In this document: positions 32,166 to 41,469 of the stretch, piece by piece
Layout of the letters: each line of letters opens with the position of its first letter
How positions within the stretch are numbered: the first letter of the stretch is position 1
DNA from: Beijerinckia mobilis
GTDB lineage: Bacteria > Pseudomonadota > Alphaproteobacteria > Rhizobiales > Beijerinckiaceae
Length of the DNA: 64,000 bases
Direction of reading: 5' to 3'
Assembly (NCBI RefSeq): GCF_000745425.1
Contig: NZ_JQJH01000006.1
Location: 141,755 to 205,754, forward strand
The notes under the pieces: generated by a model
Seen by the model: the letters and a program-made list of their open reading frames with translations, nothing else
The model's database searches: none
What the model was told of the DNA's origin: nothing
Made by a program: the position numbers and the translations under genes

Positions 32166-33638
32166 TCATGAGAGCCGAATAGGATCGCGCTCGAAGCTGG
32201 CAAGCAATTCTCTAACCTCCCTGGGTAACCCCAGAGATGTTTCGACTGCATCATCTATGCGAGACTTAATAAGGTCCACTGAAGCGCCGCCTTTTGCGGC
32301 GGCGAACCCCTCCTGTCCAAGAAGGGCTAGCGTCTCCTTTGTCGCCGAGTCGAATTCTGGTGTTGGAATGCGTGACGCATAGCCTGCCGTAATCATGTTT
32401 GCGCGAATGATGATCCCTCTCGTCAGGTATAGACATAAGCGGCTATTGAGGAAGCTAAGCAGCCACCACTTATCGTCATGCTCAATTATTATGTTTGGAT
32501 TGACCCCACACGCAGTGTTTTCGGGGCGAATTGTCGCTCCGAATTTCACTCCCATCGAAGAGCAAGCGATCCCTCCCTGGAGTATCAAGCTTTTATTCCT
32601 AATCATAAAATTAGGAACCTTTCTGCCGATCTCCTGAAAATTGGTGCATAAATAGCCGTCTGGGGCAGCGAAGAATCGCCGGCTTGCGGGATTCTTATAG
32701 AAGGGCACCTGAAACTCTGCCGACTCGGCCTCACGAATATACTTTTTATCGTCACCAGTGGAAATTCCAGTTATGCAAGGCGCTATGTCGGACAGCCTTC
32801 GTCCGTCAAATAGAGCGCGAACATCATTCGGAACACCAATCGTAAACTCGGAACCGTCACGAGGATTGAGCAAAAGAATTTTGCTCAAATTGCATGATTC
32901 AAACTGCCGTTCTCTAAGTATTCTCTGAAATTCTGCAATGGTTTGAGGGCGATTCGAGACCAGTACTGTGTCCCGTTGCTCGCCGGTCTTCTCTAGGACA
33001 AGGAGGCAGGTTCTAACATCGGCCCCCTGGTCAAGAAATAAGTTGGTGGGACAAAGATGAAGATTACGTATCGCACAGTTTTTAATTATGTATTCGCGTA
33101 AATCTTGGTGCCCCGTGGCTGTCAAAAATGAATCGTGAGTAACTAATCCGATCAGGCAGCCGCTGGGAGCAAAGTCGATGATTGCTCGCACGAACAGGGC
33201 ATACATATTTAGCGCGGAGGACTTGCCGAAGTGCTCAATCAGTTGTGCCTTTCTATCCCGGATATAGTTAACCTCATGACAGTTGTAGGGTGGGTTAGCG
33301 ATAATCGCGTCTGGCCGTGGCCCGTTCGTATCACCGAACAATGGCAGCGCCTGTCGGTTCATCGCGATATCCAAGAAATCCGCCCTCTCGAATTCGTCAC
33401 AGCCGACCGCGCTCATGTCGATGATGTCATATCCCGAAACATGGCAGCCGGCTGCCTTGAAGGGCCTCGTCAGTTCACCCCTTCCGATGCAAGGATCAAG
33501 GATCCGTTTCAGACTCGGCCTGAGCTCGCGTAGGCGCTCAGCCAGAAATTCGGCCACAAACTGGGGCGTTGAATAATACCCCGTCTCTCTGCGATCTATA
33601 GCGTCTTCCGACACGACTAGCTTCGGGCGTCGGCCCAC
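32166..33638 (-). CDS. Type II DNA adenine-N6 methyltransferase, gamma class
   Basis: Protects the host's sites from the cognate nuclease. The 490-residue protein has motif X-like TGYYSTPQFVAEFL, motif I ILDPCIGRGE (about 46-55) and the catalytic motif IV NPPY at 115-118 (IIANPPYNC), then FVRAIIDFAPSGCLIGLVTH; the C-terminal half should hold the target recognition domain, as in M.TaqI-like enzymes. It starts with GTG at 33638; GGAGG lies 7 nt upstream. It is divergent from the C protein and nuclease genes. It is AT-richer than the core genes. The recognition sequence cannot be read from this. Confidence 0.9.
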   Translation of the reverse strand: MGRRPKLVVSEDAIDRRETGYYSTPQFVAEFLAERLRELRPSLKRILDPCIGRGELTRPFKAAGCHVSGYDIIDMSAVGCDEFERADFLDIAMNRQALPLFGDTNGPRPDAIIANPPYNCHEVNYIRDRKAQLIEHFGKSSALNMYALFVRAIIDFAPSGCLIGLVTHDSFLTATGHQDLREYIIKNCAIRNLHLCPTNLFLDQGADVRTCLLVLEKTGEQRDTVLVSNRPQTIAEFQRILRERQFESCNLSKILLLNPRDGSEFTIGVPNDVRALFDGRRLSDIAPCITGISTGDDKKYIREAESAEFQVPFYKNPASRRFFAAPDGYLCTNFQEIGRKVPNFMIRNKSLILQGGIACSSMGVKFGATIRPENTACGVNPNIIIEHDDKWWLLSFLNSRLCLYLTRGIIIRANMITAGYASRIPTPEFDSATKETLALLGQEGFAAAKGGASVDLIKSRIDDAVETSLGLPREVRELLASFERDPIRLS

Positions 33639-33661
33639 GGTCTACCCTCCAAAATGATGAC

Positions 33662-33742
33662 AATAAGTATCTTCATCGTGACGATTCGGTCAACCCCCCT
33701 CCTGAGATCGAGTTTCGTCTCGCGGCCAAAAAGATACTTATT
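33662..33742. promoter_or_regulatory. Mirrored operator-like sites between methyltransferase and C gene
   Basis: AATAAGTATCTT at 33662-33673 and its exact reverse complement AAGATACTTATT at 33731-33742 face each other across 57 bp. Each contains a smaller palindromic core AAG-NNN-CTT. They lie 24 bp from the methyltransferase start and 72 bp from the C start, as expected for a controller protein that regulates both divergent promoters. Confidence 0.6.
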
Positions 33743-33813
33743 ATCCGTGGACTTATTTGCATCACAGCGGCCAAGTTTCCTTCGATATGATCGAAACAGG
33801 CCAGGATATAAGA

Positions 33814-34017
33814 ATGAAGTTTGGGAAACGTGTTCGTGCGTTGCGGAGAGCGACGGGTCTATCTCAAGAAGCATTTGCTGATAGCTGCGGCCTCGATCGT
33901 ACATATATTGGCGGCATCGAACGAGGAGAACGCAACGTAAGCCTTATCAACATCGCCAAAATCGCCGCTGCGCTAAATGTTCCTGCGGTGGACTTGTTCG
34001 AGTTCGGCGATGAATAA
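33814..34017 (+). CDS. Controller (C) protein of the R-M system
   Basis: A 67-residue XRE-type helix-turn-helix protein: [20 protein letters not shown], then [20 protein letters not shown]. The size and sequence style match C proteins such as C.PvuII and C.AhdI, which delay nuclease expression until methylation is established. ATG 33814 is chosen because AGGA lies 7 nt before it and the first residues fit the family; the frame is open back to TTG 33757. Its end overlaps the nuclease gene by 8 bp, so C and R are co-transcribed. Confidence 0.85.
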   Translation: MKFGKRVRALRRATGLSQEAFADSCGLDRTYIGGIERGERNVSLINIAKIAAALNVPAVDLFEFGDE

Positions 34018-34654
34018 CGAGATCGACAATATAGAGCGGCATCGCGCTGAGCTTGAAAGACGGCTGCGGTCTTTAATTCAGAAGATCGGAGACGTTCCCA
34101 TTGGGAAACCTGGCCAGTTTCCCTACGGTTGGCGAAAATCTGCAAAGGGACGGACCGTTTGGCGGATACTTGAGGAGATAATATCTCAGAATCTTGAGAA
34201 TCAAGCTGTGACGCTTGGAATACATGATTTTCAACCGGCGACATCAGAAGTCGGTGTATTCGATTTCTCGTTTAAATTTGAAGATTCTCGAACATTATAT
34301 GTGAACGTCAAATCTGCCGTCCAAGGCCGTGCATCGAGTAAGGACGATATATCGAAGGCCGACAAGCTGATATCTTTTTTTGAGTCCACTCACGATGCGA
34401 CATTGTTCATTGCGACTATAGAAATCGCGTTCCTCACCAATCCATTGCGCATCAGCCTTACGAATTGCTATGTCGTTCCTGTTTCATGGCTTCCGGATAT
34501 TTATGTAAATCCGAGCAATAATGGAAATTTACAATCTTCAAAATACAAAGACCTTCCTGCGGCAGTAAGGCGGACATTGCCCGAGTTTCTCGATGAACTG
34601 CGCTCGAAGCTCGATTACGCGCGGAATTTGCGCAGGAAAAAATACACGCAATAA
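34010..34654 (+). CDS. Candidate type II restriction endonuclease
   Basis: A 214-residue protein in the R position of a C-R operon, starting at the ATG 34010 inside the end of the C gene (the GATGAATAA junction). The N-terminus is a charged helix; the middle has [20 protein letters not shown] (about 82-101), which has the layout of a PD-(D/E)XK active site with Asp85 and Lys101 but with Asn99 in the usual Glu/Asp place. No named family is recognised. The role rests on context and this partial motif. It is AT-rich like its neighbours, which fits recent transfer. Confidence 0.65.
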   Translation: MNNEIDNIERHRAELERRLRSLIQKIGDVPIGKPGQFPYGWRKSAKGRTVWRILEEIISQNLENQAVTLGIHDFQPATSEVGVFDFSFKFEDSRTLYVNVKSAVQGRASSKDDISKADKLISFFESTHDATLFIATIEIAFLTNPLRISLTNCYVVPVSWLPDIYVNPSNNGNLQSSKYKDLPAAVRRTLPEFLDELRSKLDYARNLRRKKYTQ

Positions 34655-35038
34655 GTTCCTGCGTAGGTATCATCGCGTGGCTGCGACTGCTAAGGACCGC
34701 GCCCGCGATGACAACGTCCATTGAACAGAATGTGTTCTTACCGCATTGCGTAAACAATCGGCCGTTGCCGGCAACCGAGGCTGTACTGGCAAAACTTCTA
34801 TGAGCGTAGCCCTACAGCGAAAACGTAGTGATCATCGCTATCGGTCGTGGCCCGCCACTACTCACAATTCCACACAGTTGGAGTAGAAACACCCAAGCGC
34901 AAAAGCGGCTGAGGGTCTGGCTTCCTGTAGATAGTAGGGCATTGAACCTTGACCGTCTTTGGCTGGTCTTGGTGCTCTATAGTGCATCACTGAAACTGGT
35001 CTGTGTGCTTTGCTCTGATAATCCATTAGAATCTTTGC
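34655..35038. other. Gap between restriction enzyme and HNH gene
   Basis: About 380 bp with no credible gene; a minus frame over 34862-35527 is a shadow of the HNH gene. It probably contains the HNH promoter. Confidence 0.4.
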
Positions 35039-35938
35039 ATGACTTATTGTGTCTTCATGCACCGATCTGATTCGATTTATGACGACAGTCCAGCGGAGCG
35101 GTATCAGTTTCCGAAGCAATATCTCGGTCGCTCTGAAGGAAGTGTCGGCGATTGGATCATCTATCTGGAACCCAGGAAGATCGCAGCCACGCGCGGCTAT
35201 TTCGCAATCGCGCGGGTACAACAGATTATTCCAGACCCGAAGATGCCCGACATGTATCTTGCGCTTGTCGAGCTCGGCTCCTATCTCGACTTCACTTGCT
35301 CCGTTCCATTCACCGATGAAGATGGCCCAATCGAGCGCGACTTGCTGAATGAGCAAGGGAAGCTCTCCGGTCGCGCGCAATCGGCTGTTCGCCCGATTTC
35401 GCCTCAGGACTTTTACCGCATCATCGAACGCGGTCTCGATGATCACGAACCGCTGCTTCCACGCGTCGGCGTAGCCGAGCCCATCACCGGTTTCAAAGAA
35501 GAGCAAGCGCCCTATTTCGCCGAGCAACAGCGTGATCGCGTACAGAAACTTACGTCACGGATCATCCGCGATCGTGTATTCTGAAAGATTGTGCTCCGCG
35601 CCTATAACGAACGCTGTGCAATCACCGGACTAAAGCTGATCAACGGTAGCGGGCGCGCCGAGGTAGACGCTGCCCATATACGTCCGGTTCATGCGAGTGG
35701 GCCAGATATCGTGAATAACGGGCTCGCTCTGCCTGGGACCGCGCATTGGATGTTCGACCGTGGATTGATCAGCCTGGGTGACGACTTGGAAATTTTGATC
35801 TCGCGTCAAGTCAACGATGCGGACAGTGTTCGAGGTTTTATCAACAAATCAGGGTTTGCCTGCGTTCCTGATTGCGCAAGGGATCGACCACACCCGAGTT
35901 TTCTACGGTGGCATCGAGAACATTGTCTCAAGAGCTAA
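35039..35938 (+). pseudogene. HNH endonuclease gene interrupted by an in-frame TGA
   Basis: Two frames in the same phase (35039-35584 and 35591-35938) together make one protein of about 300 residues. The TGA at 35582 interrupts RDRVF*KIVLRAYNERC; homologues of this family as I know them read through with an Arg, so a CGA to TGA change is likely. The second half has the HNH_2-type site: CAITGL, AEVDAAHIRPV, NNGLALPGTAHWMFDRGL. The first half is the usual N-terminal domain of COG3440-like putative restriction endonucleases. Without readthrough, the catalytic part would have to start at a new codon near GTG 35591. Confidence 0.75.
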
Positions 35939-36044
35939 CTTCGCTCGAATACAACCCCTTACTCCGAGACAGGCGACAATAATGCCCGTAGGTCATCAGC
36001 AAAACATGCACACTCTCGCCATGACCACGACAGCCTCTGCGCAT

Positions 36045-36854
36045 TCACGCAATCGTTGGAATGATCCCACCCTCGACACGGATTGCGGCACCATTGGTAA
36101 TCGCGCCAAACGGGCTGGCCAGTAGCGCCACTTGCGCCGCGATCTCCTCAGCTTCGATCAACCGCCGGATAAGCGAGAGCGGGCGCATCTTCGCGAAAAA
36201 TTCCGCCTCGCGTTCGGGCTCCGGCGCGTCCTTGTTATCGACGACCGAGCGGATGAATTCGACAATCCCCTCCGACCGCGTCGGTCCGGGAAGGACCGAA
36301 TTGACGGTCACGCCAGTGCCGCGCGTCTGTTCGGCAAGTCCGCGTGAAATAGCGAGCTGAGCGGTCTTCGTCATACCATAGTGAATCATCTCCTGCGGGA
36401 TTGCGAGAGCGCTCTCACTGGCGATGAAGATCACGCGTCCCCAGTTCTTCGCCAGCATGCGGGGGAAATAGTGCCGGGCGAGCCGCGCACCGCTCACCAC
36501 ATTCACTTCGAAGAGATGATGCCAGTCGGCGTCGGTGATCTCGGTGAAGGGCTTGGCCTCGTAGATGCCGAGATTGTTGATGAGAATGTCTGTCTCCGGG
36601 ACGGCAGCGATGAGCGTGGCCGCGCCCTCAGCCGTGGCGGGATCGGCCAGAATCGCCTTCACTTGACCTTTCGCTTGACCCTTCCCTTGGCCTTTCTGAC
36701 TCACGCACTCGACGGCTGCGTCAAGCTTGGCCTGGCTGCGCCCGCAAATGGTGACGAGAGCGCCTTCAGCGGCGAGTCGCTCGGCGATAGCGAGGCCGAT
36801 TCCGGCGGTCGCGCCCGTTACGAGAGCCGTCTTCCCGGTGAGTTCGAGATCCAT
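36045..36854 (-). CDS. SDR-family oxidoreductase
   Basis: A 269-residue NAD(P)-dependent short-chain dehydrogenase. Cofactor motif TGATAGIG (about 14-21), NNLG (about 94), catalytic Ser in FIASESALA and YGMTK (Tyr/Lys), then the PGPTRSEG loop. Between beta-strands 2 and 3 an insertion QKGQGKGQAKGQVK is encoded by three near-identical 12-bp units (36657-36699), unlike other SDRs. It is divergent from a LysR gene 103 bp away, which may regulate it. The substrate is unknown. Confidence 0.9.
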   Translation of the reverse strand: MDLELTGKTALVTGATAGIGLAIAERLAAEGALVTICGRSQAKLDAAVECVSQKGQGKGQAKGQVKAILADPATAEGAATLIAAVPETDILINNLGIYEAKPFTEITDADWHHLFEVNVVSGARLARHYFPRMLAKNWGRVIFIASESALAIPQEMIHYGMTKTAQLAISRGLAEQTRGTGVTVNSVLPGPTRSEGIVEFIRSVVDNKDAPEPEREAEFFAKMRPLSLIRRLIEAEEIAAQVALLASPFGAITNGAAIRVEGGIIPTIA

Positions 36855-36957
36855 GGAATTCTCCGTCCTATTGGTGCCGGGGACATAGCCATCGCCGCCA
36901 TTACTGAATAGAGTTCACGGTGGAACAACAGAATTGCTCTTGATTCACGAGTGAGCC

Positions 36958-37854
36958 ATGGACAATCGGCTAGGCGAGATGGAGGTCTTCCTCGCCGTTG
37001 CACGGCAGGGAAGCCTCGCACAGGCGGCCGCCGAACTACGGCTGACACCATCGGCCGTCAGCCGCACGCTGGCCCGGCTGGAAGCAAGGCTCGGTGTGCA
37101 ATTGATCGCCCGCACGACGCGCGCTCTGGCACTGACGCCCGAGGGGGAGACCTACCGGGAGCGTGTGGCGGAACTGATCGAGGATATCAACGGGCTGGAA
37201 CGCGATTTCAGCGCTGCACACGGTCCGGCGGGGCGGCTGCGGGTCAATGCCTCAGTGCCCTTCGGCATGCATTGCCTGATCCCGCTCCTGCCGGATTTTC
37301 AGCGGTCCTATCCCGCAATCACTCTCGACCTTGCCTTGAGTGACACACTCATCGATCTCGTCGATGAGCCTGCGGATGTCGCCATACGCGTCGGGCCCTT
37401 GCGCGATTCCCGCCTGCGCGCGCGCAAACTGGGCCACAGCACTATGGCGGTGGTGGCAAGTCCTTCCTATCTCGCCCGCCACGGCGAGCCCCAAACCCCG
37501 GCGGATTTGGAAGCGCATCATTGTCTGCGGTTCAGCTTTCGGCGTTCGATCGATTCCTGGCCCTTTCTGATGCATGGCGCAATCATCCATCTTGCTGTCG
37601 ATGGGCAATTTCTCGGCAATTCCGGTGAGGTGATACGGCTGACGGCCCTTGCAGGTGGCGGAATCGCGCGGCTGGGGCGTTATCACATTGCCCCTGATCT
37701 CAAAGCAGGGCGGCTCGTGGAAATCCTTGCGCCCTATAATCCCGGCGACGGCGAGGATATCCATGTATTGCATGTTGGGCACGAGCGGATGGCGGGACGC
37801 ATTCGCGCCTTCCTCGATTTTCTCGAACAGCGTATTCATCTTCCGCCAGGATGA
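36958..37854 (+). CDS. LysR-family transcriptional regulator
   Basis: A 298-residue regulator with an N-terminal winged HTH (GEMEVFLAVARQGSLAQAAA, LRLTPSAVSRTLARLEARLG) and a LysR substrate domain with DVAIRVGPLRDSRLRARKLG. It is of the CrgA/YafC-like branch often found next to oxidoreductases. It diverges from the SDR gene, whose expression it most likely controls; the ureC gene 90 bp downstream in the same direction may be coincidental. The effector is unknown. Confidence 0.93.
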   Translation: MDNRLGEMEVFLAVARQGSLAQAAAELRLTPSAVSRTLARLEARLGVQLIARTTRALALTPEGETYRERVAELIEDINGLERDFSAAHGPAGRLRVNASVPFGMHCLIPLLPDFQRSYPAITLDLALSDTLIDLVDEPADVAIRVGPLRDSRLRARKLGHSTMAVVASPSYLARHGEPQTPADLEAHHCLRFSFRRSIDSWPFLMHGAIIHLAVDGQFLGNSGEVIRLTALAGGGIARLGRYHIAPDLKAGRLVEILAPYNPGDGEDIHVLHVGHERMAGRIRAFLDFLEQRIHLPPG

Positions 37855-37944
37855 CAGCGGGATGAAAAGATCGTCTTCTTTTCTTCCGCTTGCGCCCCCA
37901 TTCAAAGCGGATAGTCTTCCCGCAAAATCGCTTCAGGAGATCCC

Positions 37945-39657
37945 ATGGCCGTCACCCTGCCCCGCGCCGCCTATGCCGGCATGTTCGGCCCTACCACCGG
38001 CGACAAGGTGCGTCTCGCCGATACCGATCTCTTCATCGAGATCGAACGCGATTTCACGCTTTATGGCGAGGAAGTGAAATTCGGCGGCGGCAAAGTGATC
38101 CGTGACGGCATGGGCCAAAGCCAGAGAACGAGAGCCGAAGGAGCCGCAGACACAATCATCACCAATGCGGTGATCATCGATCATTGGGGCATCGTCAAGG
38201 CCGACGTCGGCCTGCGCGACGGGCGTATCTTCGGCATCGGCAAGGCCGGCAATCCTGATGTTCAGCCGGACGTCGATCTCATCATCGGGCCTGGCACGGA
38301 GATCATCGCCGGCGAAGGCCGTATCCTCACTGCCGGTGGTTTCGACAGCCATATTCATTTCATCTGCCCGCAGCAGATCGAAGAAGCGCTCGCATCCGGC
38401 ATCACCACAATGCTTGGCGGCGGCACCGGACCCGCGACAGGCACTTTCGCGACGACCTGCACGCCCGGCCCCTGGCATATTGCGCGGATGATCGAAGCCG
38501 CCGATGGTTTCGCCATGAACCTCGGGTTTACGGGCAAAGGCAACGGGTCCGATCCCCGCGCCCTCGTCGAACAGATCGAGGCTGGCGCCTGCGCCTTGAA
38601 ACTGCATGAAGACTGGGGCACGACGCCCGCCGCGATCGACTGCTGTCTGTCGGTTGCCGACGATCACGACATACAGGTCATGATCCATTCGGATACGCTG
38701 AATGAGAGCGGTTTCGTCGAGGACACGATCCGTGCCTTCAAGGGCCGCACCATCCATGCCTTCCACACCGAGGGTGCAGGCGGCGGCCATGCGCCCGATA
38801 TCATGAAGGTCGCGGGGCTCGACAATGTCCTGCCATCATCGACCAATCCGACCCGACCCTTCACCGTGAATACGCTCGACGAACATCTCGACATGCTGAT
38901 GGTCTGTCATCATCTCGACCCATCGATCGCCGAGGATCTCGCCTTTGCCGAAAGCCGCATACGCAAGGAGACGATTGCAGCCGAAGACATTTTGCATGAT
39001 CTTGGCGCTCTGTCGATGATGTCCTCGGATAGTCAGGCGATGGGCCGTGTCGGCGAAGTGATCACGCGGACGTGGCAGACAGCGGACAAGATGAAACGCC
39101 AGCGCGGGCCGTTGCCGGAAGATAGCACAGGAAATGACAATTTCCGGGTCCGCCGGTATATCGCCAAATATACGATCAATCCGGCGATCACTCATGGGGT
39201 TTCGCGCCATATCGGCTCGATCGAACCCGGAAAGCTCGCGGATCTCGTGCTCTGGACTCCGGCCTTCTTCGGTGTAAAGCCCGATCTCATCCTCAAGGGT
39301 GGCACGATCGCCTATGCGATGATGGGCGATGCCAATGCCTCGATCCCCACCCCGCAGCCTGTGCATGGACGCCCAATGTTCGGCAGTTTCGGCGCCATGC
39401 GCACCGGCGCCTCGCTGACCTTTACATCAGGCACCGCCCTGGCGCGGGGACTCGCCGAAAAGGTAAAGACATCGCGCATATTCGTGCCGGTCGAAAATAC
39501 ACGCGGTGGCCTGCGCAAGGCTGATCTCATCCATAATGGCGCGACGCCAGTGATCGACATCGATCCAGAAACTTATGTCGTCAAGGCGGATGGAAACGTG
39601 CTCACCTGCGCGCCAGCCGAGCGCCTGCCCATGACCCAGCGGTATTTTCTGTTTTAG
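37945..39657 (+). CDS. ureC: Urease subunit alpha, without neighbouring ureA/ureB
   Basis: The catalytic subunit of nickel urease (urea to ammonia and carbamate). The 570-residue protein is complete: metal ligands in [12 protein letters not shown], the carbamylated-lysine region [36 protein letters not shown], the flap [10 protein letters not shown] and [17 protein letters not shown] lies 6 nt before the ATG (37945). No gamma, beta or accessory subunit gene (ureA, ureB, ureD-G) lies within several kb, although alpha normally sits in ureDABCEFG. It may be a second alpha copy that uses subunits coded elsewhere, or a non-functional one; the active-site residues look intact. Confidence 0.96.
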   Translation: MAVTLPRAAYAGMFGPTTGDKVRLADTDLFIEIERDFTLYGEEVKFGGGKVIRDGMGQSQRTRAEGAADTIITNAVIIDHWGIVKADVGLRDGRIFGIGKAGNPDVQPDVDLIIGPGTEIIAGEGRILTAGGFDSHIHFICPQQIEEALASGITTMLGGGTGPATGTFATTCTPGPWHIARMIEAADGFAMNLGFTGKGNGSDPRALVEQIEAGACALKLHEDWGTTPAAIDCCLSVADDHDIQVMIHSDTLNESGFVEDTIRAFKGRTIHAFHTEGAGGGHAPDIMKVAGLDNVLPSSTNPTRPFTVNTLDEHLDMLMVCHHLDPSIAEDLAFAESRIRKETIAAEDILHDLGALSMMSSDSQAMGRVGEVITRTWQTADKMKRQRGPLPEDSTGNDNFRVRRYIAKYTINPAITHGVSRHIGSIEPGKLADLVLWTPAFFGVKPDLILKGGTIAYAMMGDANASIPTPQPVHGRPMFGSFGAMRTGASLTFTSGTALARGLAEKVKTSRIFVPVENTRGGLRKADLIHNGATPVIDIDPETYVVKADGNVLTCAPAERLPMTQRYFLF

Positions 39658-39676
39658 CGATCAAACGTCTATCGCC

Positions 39677-39775
39677 ATGAACTTCTATCAAATCGCTGCA
39701 CTGTTGGTGACGCCGATTGGGGGCCTTTTGCTTGCTGCCTGGGCCGATTGGCTCAGCCGGCACCCGGCGGAATGA
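39677..39775 (+). CDS. Possible 32-residue single-helix membrane peptide
   Basis: ATG at 39677 gives MNFYQIAALLVTPIGGLLLA followed by AWADWLSRHPAE and TGA. It lies 20 bp after ureC on the same strand. One hydrophobic helix and a charged tail fit a small membrane peptide, but no SD is clear and chance cannot be excluded. Confidence 0.3.
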   Translation: MNFYQIAALLVTPIGGLLLAAWADWLSRHPAE

Positions 39776-39788
39776 CCAACCGTGCTCG

Positions 39789-40967
39789 TCAGCCCATCTC
39801 GGCGGCAAGACGGCGCATGAAGGCAATGCCTTCTTCAAGCTGGGAAAGCGCGATATATTCATCGGGCTGATGCGCCTGATCGATAGAACCCGGGCCGCAA
39901 ACGATGGTTGGCACCTCTGCCCGCTGGAACTGGCCAGCTTCTGTCGCGAAAGGCACGGTGATGGTGCGGTTGGAGCGCGCGAGTTTCAGGGCGAGGCTCT
40001 CCGCCTGTGATCCGGTTTCCGGCGCAAGACCCGGTACCTCGACCTCGACGAGCGTCTCGATCGAAGCCTCAGGCGCATAACGACGCATTTTCGGCAGAAC
40101 AACCCGCTCGGCATAATCTTCGAGATGACGCAAGGCGCGATCCTGCGGATCGCTCGGCAAACCGCGAAACTCCCAGAGGAACCAGCATTCCTTGGCCATG
40201 ATATTGCGCGCCGTGCCGCCCTGGATCATGCCCACATGGATGGTCGAGGCCGGTGGATCGAAACGGCCGCTCGGATCGCCTTCGGTCAAGAGCATATCGG
40301 CAAAACGGTAGAGTTCGGTCACGAGATCGCAGGCAGCCTCGACCGCGCTGGCGCCGAGATAAGGTTTCGAGGAATGCGCCTCATGACCACGCACGGTCGT
40401 CAGATAAGTCGCGACACTTTTATGGGCATCGGCGACCTGCATCATGGTCGGTTCGCCAACCAGCACGGCGGCGGGACGCGGCAAATCCTGACCAAAGCGC
40501 GCGATCGTGTCGAGGGAGCCGGTACAGGCGACTTCCTCGTCATAAGAGAGGAGAATATGGATCGGCCGGGTCAAATGCGCCTGTTTGAATTCCGGAATCA
40601 TCGCGAGACAAAGGGCATCGAACCCCTTCATGTCGCAGGCGCCGCGTCCAAAAACGCGGTCCGTGTCACGCCGCAGCACGAAAGGATCGCCCGTCCATTT
40701 CTGGCCGGCAACAGGGACGACGTCAGTATGGCCCGACAGCACGACGCCGCCATCCTTTTTAGGGCCTATGGTGATGAAGAGCGCAGCCTTGTCACCCTCT
40801 GCATTGGGCACTTTGACGTAATCGACGTCCTGTCCGCGCAGATAATCCTCGACCGCCGCGACGAGTGCCAGGTTGGATTTGGAACTCTCCGTATCGAAGC
40901 TGATGAGGCATTCGAGCAAATCGAGCGTGGCGGCGAGCCTATCCTCGCGATCCTGTGCGTGCGTCAT
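39789..40967 (-). CDS. argE: Acetylornithine deacetylase (ArgE/DapE, M20 family)
   Basis: A zinc hydrolase removing acetyl from N-acetylornithine or a related amino acid. The 392-residue protein has VVLSGHTDVVPV (metal His and catalytic Asp), GRGACDMKGFDALCL (bridging Asp), YDEEVACTGS (general base Glu) and the dimerisation domain with GGTARNIMAKEC. The start ATG 40967 has AAGG 8 nt upstream; a TTG at 40973 is the open-frame start. It is convergent with ureC. M20 substrates are hard to tell apart, so ArgE is the best guess. Confidence 0.85.
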   Translation of the reverse strand: MTHAQDREDRLAATLDLLECLISFDTESSKSNLALVAAVEDYLRGQDVDYVKVPNAEGDKAALFITIGPKKDGGVVLSGHTDVVPVAGQKWTGDPFVLRRDTDRVFGRGACDMKGFDALCLAMIPEFKQAHLTRPIHILLSYDEEVACTGSLDTIARFGQDLPRPAAVLVGEPTMMQVADAHKSVATYLTTVRGHEAHSSKPYLGASAVEAACDLVTELYRFADMLLTEGDPSGRFDPPASTIHVGMIQGGTARNIMAKECWFLWEFRGLPSDPQDRALRHLEDYAERVVLPKMRRYAPEASIETLVEVEVPGLAPETGSQAESLALKLARSNRTITVPFATEAGQFQRAEVPTIVCGPGSIDQAHQPDEYIALSQLEEGIAFMRRLAAEMG

Positions 40968-41076
40968 GAGCAATGCCTTTCCACCTCGTCACCGGACCGA
41001 ATGCAGGTAACCGCCCTTCGTCACATTCGATACATGCGCAATACTCGACACGCTTGGCCGCAACAGACCTCAATGA

Positions 41077-41469
41077 TCAGTTGAGAACCTGCCGCGAAAA
41101 GGGAGAATCCAGCGAAAAGACCGGGATCTCGGCCTCGAACACATCACCCTTTTCCGTCACCATGCGATAGCTGCCGGTCATGATGCCGGAAGGCGTGGAG
41201 AGCGGGCAGCCAGAGGTGTAGCGGAAGGTTTCTCCCGGTTTCAGCACCGGCTGTTCACCGACGATGCCGGGCCCCTGCACTTCCTCAAGCTTGCCATTGC
41301 CATCGGTGATTTTCCAGTGCCGCGCGGTCAATTGGACCGTCAGCTCGCCCTTGTTGGCGATTTCCACCGTATAGGCCCAGAAAAACGATGCTTCATCCGC
41401 ATCGGAACGTTCCGGCACGAATTCCGTCAGGACGGTGATTTGGATGTCTCGGGTAATGGCGCTGTACAT
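41077..41469 (-). CDS. apaG: ApaG domain protein
   Basis: A 130-residue beta-sandwich protein of the ApaG/polymerase-delta-p38-like fold. It shows FFWAYTVEIANKGELTVQL, ARHWKITDGNGKLEEVQGPG and the signature TSGCPLSTPSGIMTGSYRM. ApaG affects Co2+/Mg2+ tolerance and can bind nucleotides; the precise role is not settled. It lies upstream of argE and downstream of metZ on the same strand, and the metZ-apaG neighbourhood is also found in rhizobia. Confidence 0.95.
   Translation of the reverse strand: MYSAITRDIQITVLTEFVPERSDADEASFFWAYTVEIANKGELTVQLTARHWKITDGNGKLEEVQGPGIVGEQPVLKPGETFRYTSGCPLSTPSGIMTGSYRMVTEKGDVFEAEIPVFSLDSPFSRQVLN

Larger units (their letters stand above)
29912..36040. mobile_element. 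Serine-recombinase island at the tRNA-Ser 3' end (right edge uncertain)
   Basis: The left edge is taken as the CCA end of tRNA-Ser(GGA). Cargo in order: large serine recombinase, 74-codon gene, DNA methyltransferase, C protein, restriction enzyme candidate, interrupted HNH nuclease gene. The 32.2-34.7 kb part is clearly lower in GC than the flanks. No direct repeat of the tRNA end was found downstream; serine recombinases leave very short crossover sequences, so the right edge is only bracketed between 35.94 kb and the SDR gene, and the SDR/LysR pair could also be cargo. Confidence 0.7.

Noticed and set aside
33977..34017. Possible frameshift between C and R genes
   Set aside because: The short overlap of C and R is the usual arrangement in C-controlled R-M operons.
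34862..35527. 221-codon minus frame over the HNH gene
   Set aside because: Antisense shadow; the plus strand carries the HNH-family sequence.
35939..36044. attR copy of the tRNA-Ser 3' end
   Set aside because: No recognisable copy of the T-arm or acceptor end was found between the HNH gene and the SDR gene.
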